From Acidobacteria bacterium RIFCSPLOWO2_12_FULL_66_21 (GTDB taxonomy: Bacteria > Acidobacteriota > Vicinamibacteria > Vicinamibacterales > 2-12-FULL-66-21), in the NCBI GenBank assembly GCA_001767455.1, contig MELC01000019.1, positions 40,338-104,337 on the forward strand: a DNA stretch of 64,000 bases. The letters are read 5' to 3'. The notes under the pieces were generated by a model. That model saw only the letters and a list, made by a program, of their open reading frames with translations. It made no database searches and was not told the origin of the DNA. Positions 25,531 to 34,123 of this stretch are shown one piece after another. The translations under genes were made by a program, and so were the position numbers. Numbering within the stretch: the stretch's first letter is position 1; every line of letters begins with the position of its first letter.

Positions 25531-26958
25531 TTATTTGTCTTTGCGGAACCTGATGCCCCGCACGCGTCCCGCATCGACCAAAAGGGCCGTGACGCGACGG
25601 TCCGGGGCGCGCTCGAATGTCAGCGTCATCCCACGAGCGCGGAACGCATCGGCGCCGCCTGGCACGAGCGCCGCCGGCTCGGCATCCGCCTCCCGCCGCA
25701 GCACCAGCCGCGAGCCGTCGACAGCGATGGTGAAGACGCTGTCGATCTCGTCGCTGACGTACGAGCCGGCATAATCAGCCAGCGTGACTGAGGGCGCGGG
25801 CGAAGCGGGCAGCTCGCCCCGACCGCCCCGCGGCGCGGCGGACGCCGGGGCGGGCTTCTCCCCTGTCAGGATGCTGCCGAGCACCGCGTCGGCCACGCGG
25901 CGCGCCAGCGCCGAGGGAGCGATGCTGCCAAGGTTGCATAGGAGCGCCACGCTTGTATGCTGGGCCGGGAACCGGAGCAGGTGCGCGCGGTAGCCGCCGA
26001 GCGATCCGCCGTGCTCGACGATCCGCAGCCCGCGGTACGTGCCGACCTCGAGACCCCACGCGTAGGTGAGCGGCCGGCCGCCGTTCAGCGACCCGGGCGC
26101 CTGTAACTGCTCGATGATCGCCAGCCCGCCGACCTGACCCGTGTAGAAGTTCTCGTCCCAGCGCTTCAGATCGCGGATGTTCGTGAACACTCCGCCAGCT
26201 CCCGCGCGCTGGTTGCTCGGCGTGTCGAGCGTGACCGCCCCGTTCCCGGACCGCTCGTATGCGGACGCGCGCTTGTGCACCAGGCGCGAGGCATCGACGT
26301 GGTAGTGCGTGACGGTCATGCCAAGCGGTTTGAAGATGTTCGCGTCGGCAAATTGCGCGAACGGCGTGCCGGTGGCCCGCTCGACGATCGTCGCCAGCAG
26401 GGTGTAGCCCGTATTCGAATAGAGGTATTCGTCGCCCGGCGTGAAGTTCAGCGCCTTCTGGCGCGCCGTCATCCGGAGGACCGTCGCATTGTCGTACGCC
26501 TCATCGCCCCGACGTCCGGCGATGCTCAGGAGCGTGTTGTAGTCGCGCAGCCCGCTCGTGTGATGCAGCAGGTGGCGCACCGTGATCGGGACGGCATACT
26601 CGGGCAGCTCGGACAGGTACCGGCGAATCGGATCCCCGGCGGACAATCGCCCCTGCTGGATTGCCAGCGCCGCCGCCATGGCCGTGAACTGCTTGGACAG
26701 CGACCCGACATAGAAGACCGTCTCCGGCGTGATCGGCACGCCCTGCTCGAGGTCGGCCATGCCGTAGCCGCGCTCATAGGCGACGGCGCCGTCCTTGAAG
26801 ACCCCGAGCGCGCACCCCGGCGAGTCCGGGCGGCTCCACGCTGCGAAGATCTGATCGACGTCAGCCGCCCACGGGGCCCGCGGCTGCGCGATCAGGAGGG
26901 CGTGTGTGGCGGCAACAAGTGCGACGGCGACCACGACACGAGATATGCGTTGCTGCAT
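25531..26958 (-). CDS. Serine hydrolase of the beta-lactamase class C family, secreted
   Basis: A 475-residue penicillin-binding-protein-like hydrolase. A signal peptide (ALVAATHALLIAQ) is followed by the catalytic domain (about 30-350) with all three class C motifs: SLSK (Ser86-Lys89), YSN (Tyr180-Asn182) and HGG (His316-Gly318). A C-terminal beta-rich domain (about 385-475, from PAPSVTLADYAGSY) matches the extra lipocalin-like domain of many such hydrolases. Substrates are probably peptides or esters; a true antibiotic beta-lactamase is unlikely from these features alone. It lies alone on the minus strand. Confidence 0.9.
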   Translation of the reverse strand: MQQRISRVVVAVALVAATHALLIAQPRAPWAADVDQIFAAWSRPDSPGCALGVFKDGAVAYERGYGMADLEQGVPITPETVFYVGSLSKQFTAMAAALAIQQGRLSAGDPIRRYLSELPEYAVPITVRHLLHHTSGLRDYNTLLSIAGRRGDEAYDNATVLRMTARQKALNFTPGDEYLYSNTGYTLLATIVERATGTPFAQFADANIFKPLGMTVTHYHVDASRLVHKRASAYERSGNGAVTLDTPSNQRAGAGGVFTNIRDLKRWDENFYTGQVGGLAIIEQLQAPGSLNGGRPLTYAWGLEVGTYRGLRIVEHGGSLGGYRAHLLRFPAQHTSVALLCNLGSIAPSALARRVADAVLGSILTGEKPAPASAAPRGGRGELPASPAPSVTLADYAGSYVSDEIDSVFTIAVDGSRLVLRREADAEPAALVPGGADAFRARGMTLTFERAPDRRVTALLVDAGRVRGIRFRKDK

Positions 26959-27036
26959 CGGTCACTCTCCAAGAAAATGGGCCTCCCCTACTCCCTTCCT
27001 CCTGTTTGCTTTTCTTGACAAGCCTCCCCTGCTTCC

Positions 27037-30000
27037 CTACTCCTGTCGGAGACCGGGCTCCCGCAGGACCGCATCCAGCGTCTCCGCCACCCGGTCCGCG
27101 TCCTCGAAGCCGAAGGGCATCGGCGGACGGATCTTCAGCACGTTGTCGAACGGTCCATCCATGCCAATCAGAATCCCCTCCTCGCGCAGGCGATTCACGA
27201 CGTAGGCGGCCTCCGCAGTCGCGGGGGCCAGTGTCGCGCGATCGCCGACCAGCTCGACGCCGATGAACAGGCCGGACCCGCGAACATCCCCGATGAGCGA
27301 GTGGTCACGGGCAAGCGATTGGAGATGTGCGCTGAGGCGTTCGCCGACTTCGCGTGCGTGCCGCTGGAGCTGTTCGTCCTGCACGACGTCCAGCACGGCC
27401 AGGCCGACGGCGCACGAGACCGTGCTCCCGCCGAACGTGCTGAAGAACTCCATGCCGTTGTCGAACGACGCCGCGATCTCGGGAGTCGTGATCACCGCCC
27501 CGAGCGGATAGCCGTTTCCAATGGGCTTGCCGAGGACCACGATGTCGGGCACGACGTGATGCGCGGTGAACGCATAAAAGTCGGTGCCGACGCGGCCGTA
27601 TGCGGTCTGCACCTCGTCGGCGATGCACACGCCGCCCGCCGCGCGCGCGTATTGATAGGCGCGACCGAGGTATCCGTCGGGCAACATGATTTGCCCGCCG
27701 ACGCTTGGACAGGTCTCCGCAACGAACGCGCAGATGCTGCGCCCCGCGCCCCCGACGGCCTCCACGACCCTCTGGACATCGGCCGCGTACTTCTCGCCCG
27801 CGGCCGGATCCTCCTTCTTGCAGGGCCCTCGATAGACATCCGGCAGCGCGGCGACGTGGACCCATCGCGGCCGCCCTTCTCCTCCGGGCCCATTGAACTT
27901 GTACGGGCTCATCTTGACGAGCGTGGTGGTGTTGCCGTGATAGGCGGCATCGAGAACGATGACGTCGCGGCGGCCGGTGTGCGCGCGCGCCAGCCGCAGC
28001 GCCAGCTCGTTGGCTTCGCTCCCGGAGTTCACGAAATAGCAGACGCGCAAGGGTTCCGGCAGCGTCGAGGACAGCCGCTCCGCGTACCGCCCCAGCGCGT
28101 CGTGCACGTACCGCGTGTTCGTATTCAGCACGCGCAACTGCGCGGCCGCCGCGCCCGCGACGCGTGGGTGGCAATGGCCGACGTGCGGCACGTTGTTGTA
28201 GGCATCCACGTACTGCCTTCCGGCACCGTCGTACACGTACTGCATCCACCCGCGGACGAGCTTGACCGGCTTCCGGTACGCGACGCTGAGATTCGGCCCG
28301 ATGCGGCGGCGGCGGTGCGCGATCGCGTGCGGCGTCTCGATCGCGTCCGAGGGGAATCTCGCGCCCTCCAACCGCAGGATCGCGTTCGGATCGGGCGAGA
28401 GCGCCTCCCACGCGTCGCGTTCCGACGCGCGGCAGACGCCGGGGAAATCGCGCCCCTTGTCGAGGAGGTCCGTGATGAGCTGAAAGTGCAGGTGCGGCGT
28501 CCATCCGCCGTTGACTGACGCGGCGCCAATCGCAGCGAATGATTCGCCCGCGGCGACGCGCCGTCCCGTCTCCAGGTTCAACAGCGATTCGCGCGAGAGA
28601 TGCCCGTACAGCGTGAAGAACACGCCGACGTCATCGGTGACGTGTCGAAGGACGACCATCGGGCCGTAGTCGAGCGGGGCCGCGTTGTCTTCCGCGATTT
28701 CCACGGTGCCATCGAGCGGGGCGTGAACCGCGGTACCCACCGGGGCGAAAAGATCCACGCCAAGGTGAATCGTGCGCCGCTCGTCGCCCGCGAACAGCGG
28801 CGACGAGTAGAGAAGCCGCGGCTCACCGTAGCGCCCAATCCCGACCGATGCGCCGCTGTCCCCCATCTCCTGCTCGATCCGCGCCGTCAACGGCGGCTCG
28901 GCATTCTCCGACAGGTCGCCCGACACGAGCGGACTCGAGACGCTCAAGTCGAGCACATGCGCGCGCGATCCATCGACAGCGATCACCGGAGGCAGCGAGG
29001 TCTGCCCGGCGAGCCACGTCGAGATGGCGGTCGATCGAGGAGAGGGATCGAGGCCGCACGCGGCGCGCAGGCTCGCCTCCATGAACCCGGACGGCACGGC
29101 GGCCAGTCGCGGCAGGCTCCGCGCGATCGGCCCCTGGCTGATCGCGAGGTAGGCATCGCCGGGGCGCTCGCCGAGCTGCCGCGCCGCCACGCAGACGCTG
29201 GCGCACAGCCGGAGGCGCACGAACCCGAAGAGCGCGGCCAGCTCGTCATCGGTCAAGGGACGCGCCGCGTGGTAGCCCGCGCACACCGCGCGCGCGACCG
29301 CGACCGGATCCCTCTTGTCGAGGACCGCATAAGCAATCGCGATGGCGAGATCCGACGCCGCATAGCTGTGGACCATGTCGCCGAAGTCCACGAACCCCGT
29401 GACCGTCTGCCCGCGCGTCCAGACGTCGCCACCCATCGAGACCAGCACGTTGCGGTCGTTGGCGTCGCCGTGAATGGCGGCGCGGCGAAGGTGCGGCAGG
29501 AGCCGCGCGATCTCGGCCTCCGCGTCGCGCGCCGCCGCTTCTACGGCCGCGCGCAACCCCTTGTCACCGATCAGGCCGACGCCAGCCGCCACCTCGCGCG
29601 AGGCACGAGCGAGGTCCCAGTAGAAATCCCGATGGATGGCAGGGTGATCGAAGCTCTCCAGCGCCCGGTCCATCTCGCCAAGCCGCCGCCCGAGGTCGCC
29701 GAGGAGCGCCTCGGAATGACGGGGCACAGCCGCAAGCGGCTGACCCGGAATCCACGTGAGCAGCCGCACGAAGTGGCGGGCCCCCGACAGCGTCACGCGC
29801 TCGATCGCCTCGCCAGAGGTCGCGGGAACCGCGACCGGGCAGAGCGCGGTACGGACGGCGACGTGCGCCATCGCGGCATTCTGCGCCTCGAGCAGGGCAC
29901 GCTCTTCGAGGGCATTCGCGATCTTGAGCGTGAACCGTCCACCCGACCGCGTCGTCAACAGGAAGTTCTGATCGCGTTCGCTGGCGAGTGGTGACGCGGC

Positions 30001-30090
30001 CGCATCGAGGCCGTAGAGCTCGCGCGCGAGCGCCGCGGCGCCGGCGGCATCGAAGGCCGGCGCATGCTGAAGCAGGGACATCGGCATCAT
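27037..30090 (-). CDS. Three-domain protein: aminoglycoside-phosphotransferase-like kinase, M23 peptidase-like, class III aminotransferase
   Basis: A 1017-residue protein of three fused modules. The first (about 20-340) is APH/choline-kinase-like, with the catalytic loop RAAIHGDANDRNVLV and Mg site GFVDFGDM. The second (about 430-590) resembles an M23 LytM domain: LGVDLFAPVGTAVHAP, TLYGHLS and TPHLHFQ carry the His/Asp zinc ligands. The third (about 610-1017) is a class III PLP aminotransferase with CYFVNSGSEANELALRLARA and the PLP-lysine motif VVLGKPIGNGYPLGAV. It resembles ethanolamine-phosphate lyase (AGXT2L1)-type enzymes preceded by a kinase, suggesting phosphorylation and then lyase/transaminase action on an amino alcohol; this is inference. 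No signal peptide. Start at 30090 (ATGATG) follows AGGTTAGG. Confidence 0.85.
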   Translation of the reverse strand: MMPMSLLQHAPAFDAAGAAALARELYGLDAAASPLASERDQNFLLTTRSGGRFTLKIANALEERALLEAQNAAMAHVAVRTALCPVAVPATSGEAIERVTLSGARHFVRLLTWIPGQPLAAVPRHSEALLGDLGRRLGEMDRALESFDHPAIHRDFYWDLARASREVAAGVGLIGDKGLRAAVEAAARDAEAEIARLLPHLRRAAIHGDANDRNVLVSMGGDVWTRGQTVTGFVDFGDMVHSYAASDLAIAIAYAVLDKRDPVAVARAVCAGYHAARPLTDDELAALFGFVRLRLCASVCVAARQLGERPGDAYLAISQGPIARSLPRLAAVPSGFMEASLRAACGLDPSPRSTAISTWLAGQTSLPPVIAVDGSRAHVLDLSVSSPLVSGDLSENAEPPLTARIEQEMGDSGASVGIGRYGEPRLLYSSPLFAGDERRTIHLGVDLFAPVGTAVHAPLDGTVEIAEDNAAPLDYGPMVVLRHVTDDVGVFFTLYGHLSRESLLNLETGRRVAAGESFAAIGAASVNGGWTPHLHFQLITDLLDKGRDFPGVCRASERDAWEALSPDPNAILRLEGARFPSDAIETPHAIAHRRRRIGPNLSVAYRKPVKLVRGWMQYVYDGAGRQYVDAYNNVPHVGHCHPRVAGAAAAQLRVLNTNTRYVHDALGRYAERLSSTLPEPLRVCYFVNSGSEANELALRLARAHTGRRDVIVLDAAYHGNTTTLVKMSPYKFNGPGGEGRPRWVHVAALPDVYRGPCKKEDPAAGEKYAADVQRVVEAVGGAGRSICAFVAETCPSVGGQIMLPDGYLGRAYQYARAAGGVCIADEVQTAYGRVGTDFYAFTAHHVVPDIVVLGKPIGNGYPLGAVITTPEIAASFDNGMEFFSTFGGSTVSCAVGLAVLDVVQDEQLQRHAREVGERLSAHLQSLARDHSLIGDVRGSGLFIGVELVGDRATLAPATAEAAYVVNRLREEGILIGMDGPFDNVLKIRPPMPFGFEDADRVAETLDAVLREPGLRQE

Positions 30091-30181
30091 CCTAACCTGA
30101 TCGGGGCTCCGCCCCGGACCCGGGCTCGGTCGCTGGCGGGGACCCCTGTGCGCCGCTCCCTCGCTGCCGATGTGAGCCGCA

Positions 30182-31381
30182 TTGACGCCCGTTCGCGCCT
30201 TACCTGGTGTGACGCTCTCTTCCGGGCTCAAACGCTGGGGCGTGTTCAACGCCGTCGGTCTTGGCGGCATCGTGGTCCAGCTCGGCGTTTTGACCCTCCT
30301 CGTATCCGTGGCGCGGGTGCATTACCTGGCGGCGACGGCGCTCGCCGTCGAGGCCGCGGTCCTGCACAACTTCTGGTGGCACCAGCAATGGACGTGGAAG
30401 GATCGCCCCTCCGGTTCGCGGCGTGGCACGCTGGGACGGCTCCTGCGCTTTCACCTGTTGAACGGCGCCATCTCGATCGCCGGGAACGTCGCGATTGTGG
30501 CCCTTCTCACCGGCACGCTGCACGTTCCGCCGCTCGTCGCCAACATGACCGCCATCGTCACCTGCGCCCTGCTGAACTACGCCGCGAGCGACGTCATGGT
30601 GTTCCGCTCCACGGCGCCGCTGGTCGTGTGGGCGTTCCTCCTGGCGCCATCGCCCGCCTCGGCCGGCCCGGCGCCGGCGACCCTTGCCGCCTGGCAGCGC
30701 TACGACGCGTCGATTGACGCGTGCCACGCCGGCGCACTTTCACAGTGTCCGTTTTTCGTCGAGGATCGCGACGGCACCGCGTGGCGCGGCGAGGTCATCC
30801 GGGGCGGCGTTCGAATGATGTCCCTGGGTCCGCCCGCGGTCCCCGGGGGGCGCCTGCATCACTGGGTGGGTTCGATCTTCGTGCCGCGTGCGACGCTGGC
30901 CGAAGTGCTGAAGCGGCTGGAGGACGGCGCCGGACACGAGTCGCGGTCGTACGAGGACGTGCTCGACTCGCGGCTGCTCGCGCGCGACGGCGATCGCCTG
31001 CGGGTCTTCATGAAGCTGCGGCGCACGAACATCGTCACCGTCACCTACAACACCGAGCACGACGTCGTCTATCGGCGTCTCGGCCCGACGCGCGCGACCG
31101 CACGCAGCGTCGCGACGAAGATTGCCGAGCTCGCAGACGCGGGAACGGTCAAGGAGCACGAGAAAGCAGCCGGGGCCGACAGCGGCTTTCTGTGGAGGTT
31201 GAACGCGTATTGGCGGTACGAGGAGACCGAGGGCGGGGTCTTGATCGAATGCGAGTCGGTCAGCCTCAGCCGCTCAGTGCCGGCGCTCCTGCGCCCGATC
31301 GCGAACCCGATCATCGATCGCATCGCCCGCGAGTCGCTCGAGCGCACGTTGCGAACGCTCAAGAAACTTCTGATCGCGTAA
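30182..31381 (+). CDS. GtrA-like membrane domain fused to a SRPBCC-like domain
   Basis: A 399-residue fusion. Residues about 17-145 form a GtrA-type four-helix membrane domain (FNAVGLGGIVVQLGVLTLLV, FWWHQQWTWKDR, LLNYAASDVMVFRS); the FWWHQQWTW and N-Y-x-x-S-D-x-x-V-F signatures are those of GtrA proteins, which act in polyprenyl-linked sugar transfer. A hydrophobic segment with ASAGPAP follows, then a soluble domain (about 175-399) with HHWVGSIFVPRATLAEVLKR and GFLWRLNAYWRYEETEGG, typical of a START-like protein usually encoded alone in acidobacteria. The reading frame is uninterrupted at the junction. Start TTG at 30182 or GTG at 30209 is uncertain. Divergent from the three-domain gene. Confidence 0.75.
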   Translation: MTPVRALPGVTLSSGLKRWGVFNAVGLGGIVVQLGVLTLLVSVARVHYLAATALAVEAAVLHNFWWHQQWTWKDRPSGSRRGTLGRLLRFHLLNGAISIAGNVAIVALLTGTLHVPPLVANMTAIVTCALLNYAASDVMVFRSTAPLVVWAFLLAPSPASAGPAPATLAAWQRYDASIDACHAGALSQCPFFVEDRDGTAWRGEVIRGGVRMMSLGPPAVPGGRLHHWVGSIFVPRATLAEVLKRLEDGAGHESRSYEDVLDSRLLARDGDRLRVFMKLRRTNIVTVTYNTEHDVVYRRLGPTRATARSVATKIAELADAGTVKEHEKAAGADSGFLWRLNAYWRYEETEGGVLIECESVSLSRSVPALLRPIANPIIDRIARESLERTLRTLKKLLIA

Positions 31382-31417
31382 CCGGCGCCCGGGGCTGGGC
31401 GCTCGGCGCCTCTCCAC

Positions 31418-32188
31418 TCACCTTTTTATCCTGATCTCGAACAGCTTGGGCCAGAGTTTGCCGGTGACGAACAGGCGATCGCGCGCCGCATCGTAGGCGA
31501 TGCCGTTCAGCACGTCCACACCATGCGCGGCATCGCGCGGGTCCAGCAGACCGCGCAGGTCGATCCACTGCATCACTTGCCCCGTGCGCGGCGAGATGCG
31601 GGCGAGGCGATCGGTCTGCCAGATATTGGCCAGGATGGCTCCCTTCACGAACTCCAGTTCGTTCAGGTTGGCGACCGGCGTCGCTCCATCCTTCACGGGG
31701 AGGCGGCCGGTTTCCTTCAGCGTGTCCGGATTCAGGAACCGCAGCGACGACGAGCCATCGCTCATGATGATCCGTGTGCCGTCGTGCGTCAGCCCCCATC
31801 CCTCGCCGCTGTAATTGAAGGTCCCCGTCCGGCGGAAGGAGGCGCGATCGTAGATGAACCCGAGGCCCGCCTGCCACGTGAGCTGCACGATCCGGTCTTT
31901 CCAGACGACGATGCCTTCGCCGAAGTACTGCGAGTCGACCTTCTGGATCTGCAGCACTTCGCCGTTCTCGAGCTTCACTTTCCGTAGCGTGGACCGGCCG
32001 TTCAGGCCGGTGCCCTCGTAGAGGTACCCATCCAGATAGACGAGCCCCTGGGTGAAGGCCTGCGGATCGTGCGGGTACACCTTGACGAGGTCGTAGCCCA
32101 CGGTCGGGGCGCCGGCTGCGCCGCGCCGCTGCATGTTGAAGCCGGCGGACAAGGCGGCGGCCAGCGTCAGGAGGGCCATCACTCGCAT
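31418..32188 (-). CDS. Glutaminyl-peptide cyclotransferase (beta-propeller type), secreted
   Basis: A 256-residue five-bladed-propeller glutaminyl cyclase of the plant/bacterial type, which converts N-terminal Gln of exported proteins to pyroglutamate. Family segments are visible: PHDPQAFTQGLVYLDGYLYE, GTGLNGRSTLRKV, QYFGEGIVVW, LNELEFVKGAILANIW and VLNGIAYDAARDRLFVTGK. A signal peptide (MALLTLAAALSAGF) places it in the periplasm. The length is normal for the family. The Cys-rich gene upstream ends 3 bp before its start, so the two are co-transcribed. Confidence 0.9.
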   Translation of the reverse strand: MRVMALLTLAAALSAGFNMQRRGAAGAPTVGYDLVKVYPHDPQAFTQGLVYLDGYLYEGTGLNGRSTLRKVKLENGEVLQIQKVDSQYFGEGIVVWKDRIVQLTWQAGLGFIYDRASFRRTGTFNYSGEGWGLTHDGTRIIMSDGSSSLRFLNPDTLKETGRLPVKDGATPVANLNELEFVKGAILANIWQTDRLARISPRTGQVMQWIDLRGLLDPRDAAHGVDVLNGIAYDAARDRLFVTGKLWPKLFEIRIKR

Positions 32189-32191
32189 GTG

Positions 32192-32626
32192 CTACTTGAA
32201 GAGATCGTCGAACGCCTTGCGGGCGCTCGTCGGGGCCGCGGACTTCGTCTCGCGTTCGACCGTCGTTCGCGGCTCGAACAGCCCGCACTGGTTGCGCGCG
32301 TCCTTTGGCGTGATGCGCGCCGGGATGGTCTGCTGGCATTCGAACGGCGCGCTGCTGTCGAAGTGGACGCACTGCGCGCAGGTGTGCAGATCCGCGCCGC
32401 ACCGCGGGCACCTGCCGTCCGCCGTCCACGCGAGGGCCACGGTCAGCTCCGCCCCGCACGGCGCGCAGCGGACCACCTCCCGGAACCCCGGCATGTTGAA
32501 GGTCTTCGGCGCGAGCGGCGGCTGGCCGCGTGGCGTGAACTCCTTCTTCTCCGCCGGCCGTGACTCGCGGCGCGGCTCGTGCGGGTCATCCTGGTAGCCG
32601 CGCTGACGGTATTTGCGGTCGGACAT
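32192..32626 (-). CDS. Cysteine-rich zinc-ribbon-like protein
   Basis: A 144-residue protein with a charged N-terminus (RKYRQRGYQDDPHEPRRESR) and several Cys pairs: CAPCG, CPRCG, CAQC, then single Cys in FECQQ and NQCGLF. The pattern implies one zinc ribbon plus a second metal site. I do not recognise a named function. It ends in FDDLFK and has no signal peptide. It is followed after 3 bp by the glutaminyl cyclase gene, so the two form an operon, but the link in function is not obvious. Confidence 0.7.
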   Translation of the reverse strand: MSDRKYRQRGYQDDPHEPRRESRPAEKKEFTPRGQPPLAPKTFNMPGFREVVRCAPCGAELTVALAWTADGRCPRCGADLHTCAQCVHFDSSAPFECQQTIPARITPKDARNQCGLFEPRTTVERETKSAAPTSARKAFDDLFK

Positions 32627-32792
32627 CTCTGGGGAATTATAAGGTCTGAGGAATCAGAAGGCACGCGGAGAAAACGCGTGCCAGCTACACATCCGGCTGA
32701 TCCGGCAGGCGCCCATCGGTTCTGCCTCGGATGAACTTGCCGGAACGAGGAGGGGGGTGACCCCGTATAGGCGGCTGAGGAGAATGCCCGTC

Positions 32793-33596
32793 ATGTCCAT
32801 TTCGAAAGCGTGGCGCCCCGCAGGACTCCTGGTGCTGCCGCTGCTTCTGGTCGCGGCCTCCGGGTGCGATCTCGCGCTGAGCGACGTGCGCGCGACGGAG
32901 ACCGCCGAATGGCGCAGGACCTACGCGCTCACGCCAGGAGGCCACGTCGAAATCGGCAACGTCAACGGCCGGATCCAGATGCAGCCCTCGTCGGACAATA
33001 CCGTCGAAGTGGTGGCCCGGAAGATCGCGAAGGCCGCCACCCAGGAGTCGGCCAGGCAGGCGCTCGGGCGCATCGAGATCCAGGAGAGCGCCTCGCCGTC
33101 GAGCATCCGCATCGAAACGAAGCTGCAGCGCGGAAGCACGTTCTTCGGCGGCGGCGGCCTGGAAGTGCAGTACACCGTGCGCGTGCCCGCCGGCGCCGGC
33201 GTGAAGGTCACGAACGTCAACGGCAGCGTCGAGATCGCGGGCCTGAGCGGACGCGTGCGGGCGGAGAACGTCAACGGCGGGATCAAGGTGCTGGATGTCT
33301 CAGGCGACCTGCACGCCAGCACGGTGAACGGTGGCGTCGTGGCGGAGTTCGCCCAGGTGCCGGAATCGGGCGTCCACCTGGAGTGCGTCAACGGCGGCAT
33401 CAAGCTGCGCCTTCCGCGCGACGCAAAGGCGAACCTGTCGGCCCGCGTGATGAACGGCGGCATCGCCACGAACGGACTCGACGTCGTCACCTCCGGCGAG
33501 TCGTCGCGGCGCCGCCTCGAGGGACGTCTGAACGGCGGCGGTCCGAAGATCGAGCTCGAGGGGACGAACGGCGGGATCTCGATCGGCGCGCGTTAG
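32793..33596 (+). CDS. DUF4097 family beta-strand repeat lipoprotein
   Basis: A 267-residue lipoprotein with the lipobox A-S-G-Cys25 after LVLPLLLVAAS. The rest is a right-handed beta-solenoid-like DUF4097 domain in which the turn motif N-V-N-G or N-G-G repeats: IGNVNGRIQM, VTNVNGSVEIAG, AENVNGGIKV, STVNGGVVAE, ECVNGGIKLR, MNGGIATNG, EGTNGGISIG. Such proteins are adhesin-like or structural, with unknown role. I chose ATG at 32793, ten bases after GGAG, over the ATG at 32784 and GTG at 32757. A strong hairpin follows the stop. Confidence 0.85.
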   Translation: MSISKAWRPAGLLVLPLLLVAASGCDLALSDVRATETAEWRRTYALTPGGHVEIGNVNGRIQMQPSSDNTVEVVARKIAKAATQESARQALGRIEIQESASPSSIRIETKLQRGSTFFGGGGLEVQYTVRVPAGAGVKVTNVNGSVEIAGLSGRVRAENVNGGIKVLDVSGDLHASTVNGGVVAEFAQVPESGVHLECVNGGIKLRLPRDAKANLSARVMNGGIATNGLDVVTSGESSRRRLEGRLNGGGPKIELEGTNGGISIGAR

Positions 33597-33597
33597 A

Positions 33598-33650
33598 GGT
33601 CTTGACCCGAAAAACTTGCACTGAATGAGTCGAGTTTTTCGGTCAAGACC
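33598..33650 (+). terminator. Strong hairpin after the DUF4097 gene
   Basis: GGTCTTGACCCGAAAAACT (33598-33616) pairs with AGTTTTTCGGTCAAGACC (33633-33650) with one bulged C and a 16-base loop, starting 2 bases after the stop codon. A second short hairpin CCCCGC-GTCA-GCGGGG follows. No U tract is present, so it may instead be a repeat element end; a terminator role is inferred from position. Confidence 0.5.
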
Positions 33651-33687
33651 GTCCCCGCGTCAGCGGGGCGTTATCAAAGAATGCGCC

Positions 33688-33733
33688 CTAGCGAGGCGGA
33701 GCCTCTCGACGGTCTGAGGCGGAGCCTCGCTAG
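33688..33733. repeat. Paired GAGGCGGAGCCTC mini-hairpins in inverted frame
   Basis: GAGGCGGAGCCTC occurs at 33693-33705 and 33716-33728, each a 5-bp stem with GGA loop, flanked outside by CTAGC and GCTAG, so that the unit as a whole is also an inverted repeat (CTAGCGAGGC / GCCTCGCTAG). Confidence 0.6.
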
Positions 33734-33850
33734 TCCTGAACACCCTGCCTCCCAGACCCGCGTCGCGGGCCGACCGGGTGGGATCGGCCAGGTACCGGTG
33801 CGTGCCATGGGGTGTGATAGAATCTGACGCGTTCCCCTGAGGATGACCGA

Positions 33851-34123
33851 ATGAAGTGCCCGGCTTGCGGGTCGACCCGGGTGTTCCCGTCTCGCCTGCG
33901 GAACGCCATGGAACGACTCCGGCAGATACTGAGCGACCGCCAACCGTATCGCTGCCACCAGTGCGGGTGGCGGAAATGGCGGGATGTGGAAGTGCACCCC
34001 CAGAGTCCGGATGTGCGCCCTGACGATCTGCGTACCGGACACCAGTCGCCTCCGGTTTCGCCGAGCGACCTCGACAAGCTCGACACGCTCGAGACGCTCG
34101 ACTCTTCGTCACCCCTCGTCTAG
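33851..34123 (+). CDS. Small zinc-finger-like protein
   Basis: A 90-residue protein with two CxxC knuckles, MKCPACGSTRVFPSR and PYRCHQCGWRKWRDVEV, spaced for one zinc ribbon, followed by a hydrophilic, probably disordered tail with DKLDTLETLD. I do not recognise a named family. GAGG lies ten bases before the ATG. The end overlaps the convergent DUF3810 gene by 15 bp. Cytoplasmic; role unknown. Confidence 0.7.
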   Translation: MKCPACGSTRVFPSRLRNAMERLRQILSDRQPYRCHQCGWRKWRDVEVHPQSPDVRPDDLRTGHQSPPVSPSDLDKLDTLETLDSSSPLV

